From contig CAWFXI010000005.1 of the NCBI GenBank assembly GCA_963819685.1, positions 248,001 through 312,000 on the forward strand: 64,000 nt of DNA, in the 5' to 3' direction. Source of the DNA: CAIUGU01 sp963819685. Its GTDB lineage: Bacteria > Pseudomonadota > Gammaproteobacteria > Steroidobacterales > Steroidobacteraceae. Positions 51,092 to 59,089 of this stretch are shown here, one piece after another. The position numbers and the translations under genes are program-made. A model generated the notes under the pieces. That model searched no databases. It saw nothing but the letters and a program-made list of their open reading frames with translations, and was not told the origin of the DNA. How positions within the stretch are numbered: position 1 is the stretch's first letter; every line of letters starts with the position of its first letter.

Positions 51092-51472
51092 TCAGTTCTT
51101 GAGCACTGTCCCGTCGGGTAACTTTGCGCTCATGAGTGATGCCCCGCGTCTGCCGTCACGAAGAGGGTGACCCTCTATGACGACTGCATCACCTGCCTTG
51201 AGGCTTCCTGGCTTCCACCCCTTTCTGTTGAGACCGGCCGGTGAAGTTCCCTCTATGCTCCATTCAACCAGGGCGCCTGATTCGTCTTTGACCATGACCT
51301 GAATCCAGACATGCGGATTCGCCCATTGAAACTCCTTTACAACCCCTGTGAGTGTGATTGAGGCATTCATGTCAAAAGGGGCGAATGAGTGATGACCGAA
51401 GACTGGAGCCCCCAGGAACAGGATCACTATTCCCGTCAATCCAATTGCTTTCTTCTTGATCGTTGCCTGCAT
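51092..51472 (-). CDS. DUF6152 family periplasmic protein (copy 4)
   Basis: This 126-residue exported protein has a signal peptide ending PVFG, so the predicted mature N-terminus is His27-His28 (HHSFAPFD). NPHVW with His54 follows, then VEWSIEGTSPAGLNRKGW. It keeps the family's fixed spacing between the N-terminal His pair and the PHxW His. The start at 51472 follows GGGGG. An in-frame start at 51511 would add residues before the signal. It is the first gene of a pair with the GHWEGDT-family lipoprotein. Confidence 0.85.
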   Translation of the reverse strand: MQATIKKKAIGLTGIVILFLGAPVFGHHSFAPFDMNASITLTGVVKEFQWANPHVWIQVMVKDESGALVEWSIEGTSPAGLNRKGWKPGSLKAGDAVVIEGHPLRDGRRGASLMSAKLPDGTVLKN

Positions 51473-51540
51473 TGCGTAAGCCCCCCTGGAATGACACGTC
51501 GCCCCGGACACTACCTTAAGCTGGTTCTGCTTGTCTTTAT

Positions 51541-51951
51541 CTACTCCTCGAAGCGACCCGTGGCCTCACGATCGCGCTCGTACCTTCTCGTGAGCGGAAA
51601 CGGCGGCAACCAGGACTCGCGACGAACGGTCCAGAGTTCGTAGGTTGGCCGCAATTGGTCAGGGGCATCGAGGGCTCCCAGGTTCACTTCGATTTCGTCT
51701 GCGGTGCGGCCGAACACGGACGAGCCGCAGCGGGGACAGAAGAACCGCCCGGCGTAGTCGCGTGTTTCGCCCTCGATCGTCACCGCATCCTGAGGGAAGA
51801 CCGCGGACGCATGAAAAAGGGCCCCATGGAGCTTGCGGCAGTCGAGACAGTGACAAAGGCCGACCCGGTAGGGGAGGCCCGACGCCACAATGCGCACGTT
51901 GCCGCACAGGCAACCGCCGGTAAATCGGGCGATGCTGCTTCCCGGGTTCAC
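51541..51951 (-). CDS. GFA/CENP-V family zinc protein
   Basis: This 136-residue cytosolic protein has the canonical GFA zinc sites: GGCLCGNVR, LCHCLDCRKLHG and FCPRCGSSVFG. These are the seven-Cys pattern of glutathione-dependent formaldehyde-activating-like proteins, although the enzymatic role of most members is unproven. The GTG start overlaps the stop codon of the upstream gene by four bases (GTGA), so the two are translationally coupled, although no functional link is obvious. Confidence 0.88.
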   Translation of the reverse strand: MNPGSSIARFTGGCLCGNVRIVASGLPYRVGLCHCLDCRKLHGALFHASAVFPQDAVTIEGETRDYAGRFFCPRCGSSVFGRTADEIEVNLGALDAPDQLRPTYELWTVRRESWLPPFPLTRRYERDREATGRFEE

Positions 51952-52667
51952 TGGCGGGGGACCGTCTTCCCGTTCACTTCAATGCCGCCCAGCTGGATGT
52001 AGCCTCCCTGGCCGTGCCCGCTGCCGGGCATCAGGTCCACGAAACCAATTTCATCGATCTTGCTCAGATCCACGTCCGCTACCCAGATCCCCGTGTTCGG
52101 ATTGCCCGTGACAGGACCCGGCGGGACGGTCACGATTCGTTCGGGATCCAGTTTGATCCAGCGGATATTCAACAATGAGAACTCGTGCAGACTCAGCTTC
52201 GCCATCGATTCGAATGTGAGGTCCCCCACCAGCAGGTTGCCATTGGCGAGCTTCACCACCGGACGGACCACATGAAAGCCGGTTGTCTTGGTGAACCAGC
52301 GGACGTTCGCGAGCCCCGTCATGTCCAGATAGGCGTCCTTCAGTTTGAACGTCACGGCAAACGGCCCCTCTGCAGTTCCGGCCCACACGCCGTAGGGAGC
52401 CGCAGGATTGCCCGGTGCGCTGGTCGTCAGAATCTGCTTCGCCGCCTTTCCATAGAACGTCATGACCACGTTCGGGTCAGCGATGTTCTCCTGTACCGGC
52501 ATGTAGCGCACCTTGGTGTCTTCCTGGCTGGCGGGGCGCACCCACTCAACCTTGAAGGCCAGAGGTGCCGCGACTGGCGTGGGCCTCGGCTGGCCTTGCT
52601 GGGCAAACGCGCTCATCAGGGGTCCGGCCAGCAGGCCCATAGCCAGGATTCGGGCAACATTTCGCAT
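51948..52667 (-). CDS. Exported hypothetical protein
   Basis: This 239-residue exported protein has a signal peptide (MRNVARILAMGLLAGPLMSAFAQ). The mature domain is beta-rich (FKVEWVRPASQ, YGVWAGTAEGPFAVTFK, RWFTKTTGFHVVRPVVKLANG, GIWVADVDLSKIDEIGFVDLMPGSGHGQGG). Its pattern resembles laminin-G-like or 3-keto-disaccharide-hydrolase-like jelly-roll proteins, but I cannot name a family. The start at 52667 follows AGAGGTGAAG. It is coupled to the GFA gene downstream. Confidence 0.65.
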   Translation of the reverse strand: MRNVARILAMGLLAGPLMSAFAQQGQPRPTPVAAPLAFKVEWVRPASQEDTKVRYMPVQENIADPNVVMTFYGKAAKQILTTSAPGNPAAPYGVWAGTAEGPFAVTFKLKDAYLDMTGLANVRWFTKTTGFHVVRPVVKLANGNLLVGDLTFESMAKLSLHEFSLLNIRWIKLDPERIVTVPPGPVTGNPNTGIWVADVDLSKIDEIGFVDLMPGSGHGQGGYIQLGGIEVNGKTVPRQ

Positions 52668-52747
52668 CTTCTTCACCTCTTCTATTACCTGTAAATTCTC
52701 AACGCATGTGGTGGTCAGGGAGAAAGCAGAGTGCGGATGCATGCAGC

Positions 52748-53014
52748 TTACTCGCCTTCGCTGTGTTCCTTGATGTGGTGGCGCAACGACTCGACGTCCG
52801 CCGCCTGCTTGTCCTGGTGCGCTGCCTTGGCCGCGCGACGGGCGATGGCGGACGTGCGCGCCCGGGATTTTGGAGTGCTCACGGCCACGGACAGCGGAAA
52901 CTGTCGTTCAGTGTTGCCGGCAGCGCAGTTCGGGCAAGCTGGTACCTGATCACCCCGGACCAGTTCCTCGAAGCGGTGACCGCACTTGACGCACTTGAAA
53001 TCGAAAATAGGCAT
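52748..53014 (-). CDS. FmdB-type zinc-ribbon protein
   Basis: This 88-residue protein begins with a zinc ribbon (MPIFDFKCVKCGHRFEEL, then ACPNCAAGNTERQF; two CxxC pairs). A basic, Ala-rich C-terminus and an acidic end (HHIKEHSEGE) follow. It matches the putative regulatory FmdB family, whose role is unproven. The start at 53014 places the conserved MPIF at the N-terminus. The upstream in-frame ATG would add an unrelated segment. Confidence 0.85.
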   Translation of the reverse strand: MPIFDFKCVKCGHRFEELVRGDQVPACPNCAAGNTERQFPLSVAVSTPKSRARTSAIARRAAKAAHQDKQAADVESLRHHIKEHSEGE

Positions 53015-53060
53015 GTGACTGGAATGGTTCGAGCCTGTACGTCCTCGCGTATCCGGCACG

Positions 53061-53549
53061 TTAAGCAGCGCTTGCCTTGCCACGCACCGCCGCCTCGATC
53101 CTGGCGACGTCGATTTTCTGCATCGGCATCATCGCCTCGAACGCGCGCTTCGCCACGTCGCCGCCCTTGGCCATTGCTTCTGTCAGGACGCGCGGGGTGA
53201 TCTGCCATGACAGGCCCCATTTGTCCTTGCACCAGCCACATGCGCTCTCCTTGCCACCGTTGCCGACGATCGCGTTCCAGAGGCGATCGGTCTCCGCCTG
53301 GTCCTCGGTCGCGATCTGGAAGGAGAATGCCTCGCTGTGTTTGAACGTATCCCCCCCGTTGAGGCCAATGCACGGCACGCCGCACACCGTGAACTCGACT
53401 GTCAGGACGTCGCCGGCCTTGCCGTTCGGATAGTCGGACGGTGCCTTATGCACCGCGACAACCTTGCTGTCGGGAAAGGTTCGGGCATAAAAGCGCGCCG
53501 CCTCTTCCGCGTCATGGTCGTACCACAGGCAGAGGGTGTTCTTGTTCAT
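53061..53549 (-). CDS. VOC family protein (PhnB / 3-demethylubiquinone methyltransferase-like fold)
   Basis: This 162-residue cytosolic protein has the 3-dmu-9_3-mt fold: LCLWYDHDAEEAARFYARTF, GDVLTVEFTVCGVPCIGLNGG, FKHSEAFSFQI and the end WGLSWQITPRVLTEA followed by KRAFEAMMPMQKIDV. Despite the family name, these VOC proteins lack a methyltransferase fold, and most are of unknown function. The start at 53549 has GGAGAG five bases upstream. It is probably independent of the zinc-ribbon gene downstream, although both are on the same strand 46 bp apart. Confidence 0.87.
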   Translation of the reverse strand: MNKNTLCLWYDHDAEEAARFYARTFPDSKVVAVHKAPSDYPNGKAGDVLTVEFTVCGVPCIGLNGGDTFKHSEAFSFQIATEDQAETDRLWNAIVGNGGKESACGWCKDKWGLSWQITPRVLTEAMAKGGDVAKRAFEAMMPMQKIDVARIEAAVRGKASAA

Positions 53550-53833
53550 CGTTGCTCTCCTGAATGACATCTCTGGTGCCGGACTTGAGTAGTCGAATAC
53601 TCGCGCACTCTGTCGTGACTCTCAAGGATCCGTCAGCCCTGTAAGCTGGCCACCTGGCCCCGTCCTCGCATGGCAGTCAGGGTTTCATCAGATGCGCTAC
53701 GGTACAGCTTGCGCAGTGTTACGAAATGCAAAGACACTATCTGGCGGTTGTTGTGCTTGTTAGGCTCGGCGACTGCAGGGCTTCTGGCGCATCGATCGGT
53801 TCGGCAAGCAAGAATGATCCGGGGGAATGGGAC

Positions 53834-54751
53834 ATGAAAAGGCTGTGTCTCGCCGCTGCCACGTTGATGGCGGGGGTGTTCTGGACGACAACGCATGCAC
53901 AGGAGATCGATTTTTCCGGCGAATGGCGGCCGCTCTACCACGAGGATGGGCAGGACCGGATCCCTGGTCCCGATCTTGGCGACTACTCCGGACTGCCACT
54001 CAACGACTCGGCGCGATTGAGGGCTGACAGCTATACCACCAGCCGCATGTCGCTGGTCATGGAGAACATCTGCCGTCAGCACGGTGCCGACTATGCCTTG
54101 CGCGGCATGGCCCACATGCGCATCACGATCGAGGTCAACCCCGTCAGCCAGCAGGTACTGGCCTTCCGCATGCGGTTCGGCAACCAGAACATGGAAAGAA
54201 TGATCTGGCTCGACGATCACGCTCCTCCCGGTCCGAAGGCTCCCCTCACCTGGCAGGGGTTCTCCACGGGACACTGGGAAGCCAATCAGCTCGTCATCAA
54301 GACGACCCACCTCAAGGAAAACTATCGGCGCCGCAACGGCGTGCCTTCCGGCCCGAAGCGGACAATGACCGAGCAATGGATCCGGCACGGCAATATCCTG
54401 ACCATCGTCAGCATTGTGGAGGACCCGGAGTTCCTGACCGAACCTCTGGTTCTGAGCCAGAACTGGGTACTCGATCCGGGGCAGCAGATGGCCACCGACG
54501 GCTGTGAGTATGTTCCGGAGCTTCCCACCGAACGTGGCGCGGTGCCTCACTACCTGCCCGGCACCAATCCGTTCCTGACCGAAGTGGCTGAGCGCTATGG
54601 CCTGCCCGCAAAGGGCGTACGCGGCGGAGCAGAGACGATGTACCCCGAGTTTCGTCTGACGATGGGCCCTCCGGCGGCAAAGCCGGAGCGTTGCAAGCTG
54701 TACTGCACGTGCATGAACACAGGCATGGCCTGTCCCGACGTGCAGCGGTAG
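53834..54751 (+). CDS. Exported GHWEGDT-family relative, first gene of three-gene unit
   Basis: This 305-residue exported protein has a signal peptide (MKRLCLAAATLMAGVFWTTTHA). It opens IDFSGEWRPLYHEDGQDR and has the family core altered to STGHWEANQLVIKTTHL near residue 147 (Glu-Ala-Asn in place of Glu-Gly-Asp). SIVEDPEFLTEPL follows. The C-terminus is Cys-rich (CKLYCTCMNTGMAC), perhaps binding metal. It is followed by an MBL-fold gene and a second related gene overlapping it, so the three are probably one operon. No DUF6152 gene is attached. Confidence 0.7.
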   Translation: MKRLCLAAATLMAGVFWTTTHAQEIDFSGEWRPLYHEDGQDRIPGPDLGDYSGLPLNDSARLRADSYTTSRMSLVMENICRQHGADYALRGMAHMRITIEVNPVSQQVLAFRMRFGNQNMERMIWLDDHAPPGPKAPLTWQGFSTGHWEANQLVIKTTHLKENYRRRNGVPSGPKRTMTEQWIRHGNILTIVSIVEDPEFLTEPLVLSQNWVLDPGQQMATDGCEYVPELPTERGAVPHYLPGTNPFLTEVAERYGLPAKGVRGGAETMYPEFRLTMGPPAAKPERCKLYCTCMNTGMACPDVQR

Positions 54752-54796
54752 TTGATCGCCAGGATCTCGGCAAACAGCAGTCTGGAGAACATTGAC

Positions 54797-55846
54797 ATGC
54801 GCTTGCGATGCGATCGACCGACACTGCGCCCATTGGCGGCTTGTCTGATGCTCTCGCTTTGTGCCGGCATCAGTCATGCCGGCCAGGCTCCCCGCCGGGA
54901 TGCCGGCAAATCTGCTGCGGCGCCTGGGGAAACTGCGGTCGAGCTCGGGCTCGCCCACGTGCAGGGAAATGTCTATGTGGTGACGGGCCTCGACGTGAAT
55001 GTCGTTGTGCAGATTGAACACGGGCTGCTGTTCGTCGATACGCCACCGGCGCAGCTGGTCGACAAGGTGCTCGCATTGGCGCGTAACGGTACCAACAAGC
55101 CGCTGTACATGGTCATCAACACTCACGCGGATGCCGAACATATCAGCGGCGACGAGGCCCTCATCCTGAGCGGGACCAGTGAGCGGGATCTCGCCAACAG
55201 GCGGAAAATGGCATTGGCGGCGGGAGGGCCTGCCGGCGGAGTGCAGGTGCTCGGTCACGAGAATGTTCTCAATCGTCTGACCGACAAGGGGCAGGCCATT
55301 CCGGGCGGGACGCTGACCTCCGAATACTATCTGCCTGCACGGGATTTCTTCATGAACGGCGACCCGATCGTCGTCTATCACGAGCCGAACGCGCACACGG
55401 ATGGCGACAGCGTGGTTTTCTTCCGCCGCTCTGATGTCGTGGTCACCGGGGACATCTTCATCCCCGAGCGCTTTCCGATCATCGACCTCAAGCGCGGCGG
55501 CAGCATTCAAGGGCTGATCGACGCGGTCAACCACATTCTGGAGCTGACCATTCCCGCCTCCTTCCAGGAAGGCGGTACCTACGTCGTGCCGGGGCACGGG
55601 CGGATCTGCGATGAAGCCGACGTCACGGAGTATCGGGAAATGATCACCGTGGTTCGCGATCGCATACAGGACATGATTGGCAAGGGAATGACGCTCGAGC
55701 GGGTGCAAGCGGCCCGGCCGACGCTGGACTATGACACGACCTATGACGGAGCGAGCGGAGGGGCGACGGCGCAGGAATTCGTCGCTGCCGTATACAAGAG
55801 CCTGACCGCAACCGCCAGTGGCCCTGCAAGCGGAGCAACACGATGA
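54797..55846 (+). CDS. Exported MBL-fold protein with altered zinc motif
   Basis: This 349-residue exported protein has a signal peptide (about residues 1-28) and a metallo-beta-lactamase fold (VYVVTGLDVNVVVQIEHGLLFVDT, MVINTHADAEHISGDEAL, YHEPNAHTDGDSVVFF, DVVVTGDIFIPERFP, VPGHGRICDEADVTEY). The usual HxHxDH reads HADAEH here: the second His is Asp and the Asp is Glu. The AHTDGD and PGHG sites are kept, so it may bind a different metal or be impaired. The start at 54797 follows GGAGAAC. Its stop overlaps the next gene's start (ATGA). Confidence 0.82.
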   Translation: MRLRCDRPTLRPLAACLMLSLCAGISHAGQAPRRDAGKSAAAPGETAVELGLAHVQGNVYVVTGLDVNVVVQIEHGLLFVDTPPAQLVDKVLALARNGTNKPLYMVINTHADAEHISGDEALILSGTSERDLANRRKMALAAGGPAGGVQVLGHENVLNRLTDKGQAIPGGTLTSEYYLPARDFFMNGDPIVVYHEPNAHTDGDSVVFFRRSDVVVTGDIFIPERFPIIDLKRGGSIQGLIDAVNHILELTIPASFQEGGTYVVPGHGRICDEADVTEYREMITVVRDRIQDMIGKGMTLERVQAARPTLDYDTTYDGASGGATAQEFVAAVYKSLTATASGPASGATR

Positions 55847-56643
55847 CGCATTCATTCAGAGTGGCGTCAGCGTTCGGCGCTGCGCTGATGGTGCTCGGGC
55901 TTCTTGGCATGGAGACCGCCAGCGCGGCGCAGCCTCCTGCAGCGCCATCGCCGCCTCCCAGTCCTCGGGCCGCCGCGCCTGTGGATCTCACTGGCCAGTG
56001 GGTCTCTGTCATTTCCGAGGACTGGCGCTGGCGCATGGTCACGCCGCTCAAGGGCGATTTCGCGAACATCCCTGTCAATGCAGCGGCCCGTGCCGTCGGT
56101 GAACAATGGGATCCGGCGCGCGACGAAGCCCAGGGAGAGCAGTGCAAGGGTTACGGGGTCTTGTCCATCATGAGAGAGCCGGGTCGTTTCCGGATTTCCT
56201 GGCAGGACGACACCACCCTCAGGATTGAAACGGATTCAGGCATGCAGACGCGACTGCTGCATTTCACGGGGACTGCGCCCACAGGCGAACGTCAGCTCCA
56301 GGGATATTCGCTTGCAAAGTGGCAGCCGCCTCCGGGAGGTCCGCCTGCCGGCGGGATCGGTGTCGTCCGCGTTGGCAGAAAGTCGAACAGCCTGGAGGTG
56401 GCGACAACGCAAATCCGGCCTGGGTATCTGCGCAAGAACGGCATTCCCTTCAGCGAAGACGCAAAGCTCACGGAGTACTTCGACGTGGTACGTGAGCCGA
56501 GCGGGCAGGAGTGGATCGTGATCACCTCGATCGTCGAGGACCCGAAGTACCTCAACGAGCCCTGGGTGACGAGCATCAACCTGAAGAAGGAAAAGGACGC
56601 GGATCGCGCCAAGTGGCATCCAGCCCCGTGCAGCGCCCGTTGA
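55843..56643 (+). CDS. Exported hypothetical protein, distant GHWEGDT relative
   Basis: This 266-residue exported protein has a signal peptide, a Pro-rich linker (PPAAPSPPPSPRAAAP), and the opening VDLTGQWVSVISEDWRWRM. The end has ITSIVEDPKYLNEPWVTS, close to the matching part of the gene at 53834 although the GHWEGD core is not kept. It looks like a lineage-related member of the same fold. The ATG overlaps the MBL gene's stop, showing translational coupling. The function is unknown. Confidence 0.65.
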   Translation: MTHSFRVASAFGAALMVLGLLGMETASAAQPPAAPSPPPSPRAAAPVDLTGQWVSVISEDWRWRMVTPLKGDFANIPVNAAARAVGEQWDPARDEAQGEQCKGYGVLSIMREPGRFRISWQDDTTLRIETDSGMQTRLLHFTGTAPTGERQLQGYSLAKWQPPPGGPPAGGIGVVRVGRKSNSLEVATTQIRPGYLRKNGIPFSEDAKLTEYFDVVREPSGQEWIVITSIVEDPKYLNEPWVTSINLKKEKDADRAKWHPAPCSAR

Positions 56644-56671
56644 TGATCGGGAGAACCGGGTACCGGGCCTG

Positions 56672-57386
56672 GACTGGAACCTGTCTCAAAATCGGGAAAC
56701 ATGCATAGAACGAGCGGAATTGACGTGTGTTACGCGTAACCGACGAGCAGCGGGATTTGATCCGCTAGCACTTTCAGGAGGGCATATTGCAGACGATCGT
56801 CCAGGCCGCAAGCTGATTCCGGCGCGCAAAGTTCTCGTGCCGGTGCTGTGGATTTTCAATACTTGCGCTCGGTGGCCCATGCTTCCTCAGTCCTATCCAA
56901 ACTACAACGCGGTGCACTTGCGCTTTCAGCGATGGTGCGAGAACGAAGTGATTCGTACGGCGCTCACGGAGCTGGCGAACGTGTGTGGATCGTCACGGCT
57001 TGCCGTTGGCGGTGACTACTCACGCCGCAAACCATCATGAGGTCACGCTCGTGCAGCTGACCTTCGACTCTTACATGGTCGAAGCAAAGCCGGAGAACCT
57101 GATCGGCAGCAAGGCGTACGACAGCGATCCGCTTGACGCGGCTATGCGCGACCCGGGGCACGGAGATGATTTCTCCGCACCGTTCCAACAAAAAGCGCAA
57201 GACACAGGACGGTTGCCGACTGCGTCGGTACGAGCGTCGCTGGATCGTCGGGCGCTTCTTTGCGTCGATTCAGTGACAGTGTCGGCTCTTAGTTCGCTGG
57301 GAATACTACGCGACCAATCTCCTCGGCATGGTGCAGCTTCCAGCCCTATGCATCTTTCTTGAGGATTCTTGAGATAGGTTCTAGTC
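56672..57386. mobile_element. IS5-family insertion sequence remnant
   Basis: Terminal inverted repeats are visible. GACTGGAACCTGTCTCAA at 56672 matches the reverse complement of the segment ending at 57386 (GACTAGAACCTATCTCAA), with 2 mismatches in 18. Between them lie broken pieces of one transposase. No target-site duplication is obvious. The element is about 715 bp, shorter than a complete IS5-type copy. It sits directly upstream of sortase cassette 2. Confidence 0.7.
56733..57373 (+). pseudogene. Degenerate IS5-family transposase
   Basis: Pieces in different frames match one DDE transposase: TDEQRDLI near the start (with an in-frame stop), then DDRPGRKLIPARKVLV and ARWPMLPQSYPNYNAVHLRF, then VDRHGLPLAV-like DRHGLPLAVTTHAANHHEV and LIGSKAYDSDPLDAA, and finally RRYERRWIVGRFFASIQ and VRWEYYATNLLGMVQL. 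Part of the catalytic core between about 56985 and the RHGLP piece is missing, and several frameshifts separate the others. It cannot be active. Confidence 0.75.
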
Positions 57387-57473
57387 ACTACTGTCGCCGC
57401 GATTCCACTGAGGATTGACCATAAGTGCGATTACTCTCGTATACTCGCCAACAAGCCTACAAAGAGTCCGCTA

Positions 57474-58166
57474 ATGGCAATTTGCCGCTCTGCAATATCC
57501 GTGCTGCTGAGTCATCCCCACAAGTCGCGCAGAATTGTCGAGGTCGCGTGCTTCGCCCTCAGCTTTGCTCTGATCGTTTATTACTGCGGTGTGAGGGCCG
57601 TGGGAGAGAGCCAGGCGCGCGACGACCTTGCCAGGTTTGAGCAGGCGGTCGAGCAAGGCACACAGACCGCCGCGCAGACGGTGTCCTATGAAGGGCAGCC
57701 CGATTTTTCAAACTGGTCGGAGTCCCGCAAGCGGGCGTACGCGGCAGTCATGGCCGAAGCGCACGCTGACCAACCGGTTGCAATTCTCGAAGTGAAATCA
57801 GTGCAGCTCAAGGTCCCCGTCTATGCGGACAGCAGTGAGCCTCACCTCGATCGAGGCGCGGGTGTCATCGACGGCATGGCAGCTCCTGGCAAGGGTGGCA
57901 ATCTCGGTATAGCCGGGCACCGCGACGGCTTCTTTCGCGTGCTGCAAGGCATCAAGGTCGGCGATTCCATAGCGGTGCGAATGAAGAAACACAGTTACCG
58001 GTATCGTGTATCAGCGATCACGATTGTCGACCAGCACGACAACTCGGTGTTGCGGGACACTATTGACCCGACACTGACGCTGGTCACCTGTTACCCCTTC
58101 TATTACCAGGGTAGCGCACCGCAACGCTTCATCGTTCACGGAACTTTTGAGAATACGTATCAGTAA
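57474..58166 (+). CDS. Class D-like sortase, cassette 2
   Basis: This 230-residue membrane-anchored sortase has an N-terminal helix (VACFALSFALIVYYCGV) and a complete triad: His149 in GIAGHRDGFF, Cys206 in TLVTCYPFYY and Arg218 in APQRFIVHG. It is a close paralogue of the gene at 44242, with divergence concentrated in the N-terminal third and near-identical DNA around the catalytic Cys. It would process the LPKTG protein 68 bp downstream. It starts 88 bp after the IS5 remnant. Confidence 0.9.
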   Translation: MAICRSAISVLLSHPHKSRRIVEVACFALSFALIVYYCGVRAVGESQARDDLARFEQAVEQGTQTAAQTVSYEGQPDFSNWSESRKRAYAAVMAEAHADQPVAILEVKSVQLKVPVYADSSEPHLDRGAGVIDGMAAPGKGGNLGIAGHRDGFFRVLQGIKVGDSIAVRMKKHSYRYRVSAITIVDQHDNSVLRDTIDPTLTLVTCYPFYYQGSAPQRFIVHGTFENTYQ

Positions 58167-58233
58167 ACAAAGGAGCCGCATCCACACATTTGGGCGACAA
58201 TTGTTCTACATCAGAAAGGGAAGGAGATCGACC

Positions 58234-58809
58234 ATGTTCAGGAAAATTGCTGTAGCTGGTTTGGTAATGAGTGCCGGATTTTTCGCAGTGCCATCAATGG
58301 CCCAGACAGTCACCTGTCAGAACGCCGTATTCAACCCGCAGATCGTGAGCCAGTTTCCCAATGTCCGGAATGCGTGCGTGGCGATCGAGCAGCGTGACGG
58401 CGTCAATGTGGCGAAAATCAATGCTCGACTGTTACGAGTGTTGTCAGGCAACCGGGTAGTAGTCCGCTTCGAGCGTGCAGATGGCTCGCGCAGCGATCCG
58501 ATGACCATAACACTCCCGGAGGATTTCCGGATCCAGGTCAACGGTAAGGAAGCACGAGTCGACGATCTGGCACTCAACCAGGTACTGACGGCTTACCTGA
58601 AAGTGGACGAACCGCAGATAGCACTGGCCTCTTCAGGCCCTCCCACCAGCTACCGTTATACGGCGTTGACGTTCGACTCGGCCCCGGCAGAGAGCACCGC
58701 TGTGCTGCCAAAAACCGGCACCCACATGCCTGCAGTGTTACTGCTGGGTCTGGTTCTGGGCGCAGTGGGGACGGGCCTGACAGTTTCGCGTAAGTCTCGT
58801 CCAGCCTGA
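58234..58809 (+). CDS. LPKTG-bearing sortase substrate, cassette 2 (complete sorting signal)
   Basis: This 191-residue exported protein has a signal peptide (residues 1-24), the same two-Cys mature domain as cassette 1, LPKTG at residues 158-162, a hydrophobic helix and the basic tail SRKSRPA. This is a full tripartite sorting signal. In a Gram-negative the acceptor is unknown (peptidoglycan, lipid or another protein). The 3' half is almost identical in DNA to cassette 1. AAGGAGATCG precedes the start at 58234. An upstream in-frame start at 58147 overlaps the sortase end and is unlikely. Confidence 0.88.
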   Translation: MFRKIAVAGLVMSAGFFAVPSMAQTVTCQNAVFNPQIVSQFPNVRNACVAIEQRDGVNVAKINARLLRVLSGNRVVVRFERADGSRSDPMTITLPEDFRIQVNGKEARVDDLALNQVLTAYLKVDEPQIALASSGPPTSYRYTALTFDSAPAESTAVLPKTGTHMPAVLLLGLVLGAVGTGLTVSRKSRPA

Positions 58810-58842
58810 GATCGCTCAAAGGCTGGCTTTGGCCGGACGACC

Positions 58843-58870
58843 AGACAGGGTCCAGGGATGGACCCTGTCT
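58843..58870 (+). terminator. Terminator hairpin of sortase cassette 2
   Basis: AGACAGGGTCC and GGACCCTGTCT form a perfect 11-bp stem with loop AGGGAT, 33 bp after the stop codon, followed by TTGATT. It is the counterpart of the hairpin after cassette 1. Confidence 0.7.
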
Positions 58871-59089
58871 TGATTGCAAGGGACGGGAGTTCTGGTGCCG
58901 GAATTGAATATCTGATCTCTCAGGTTGCCTACGCCGGTTTGAAGGGAAGCGACCAGCTCGGTAGTATCGGCGCATTCACGGGTTGGCGGTGATGCCGAGG
59001 CTTCCGCACTTAATCGTGGCGAAGTTGTCCGATTCCTGAACCGCCCCCCAGGGGGACCTGACCCGCTTGCACCGGAAACCCGAGATTTA

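Noticed and set aside
53633..55855. 740-codon minus-strand open frame
   Set aside because: It covers two well-supported plus-strand genes with signal peptides and family motifs; long antisense frames are expected in high-GC DNA.
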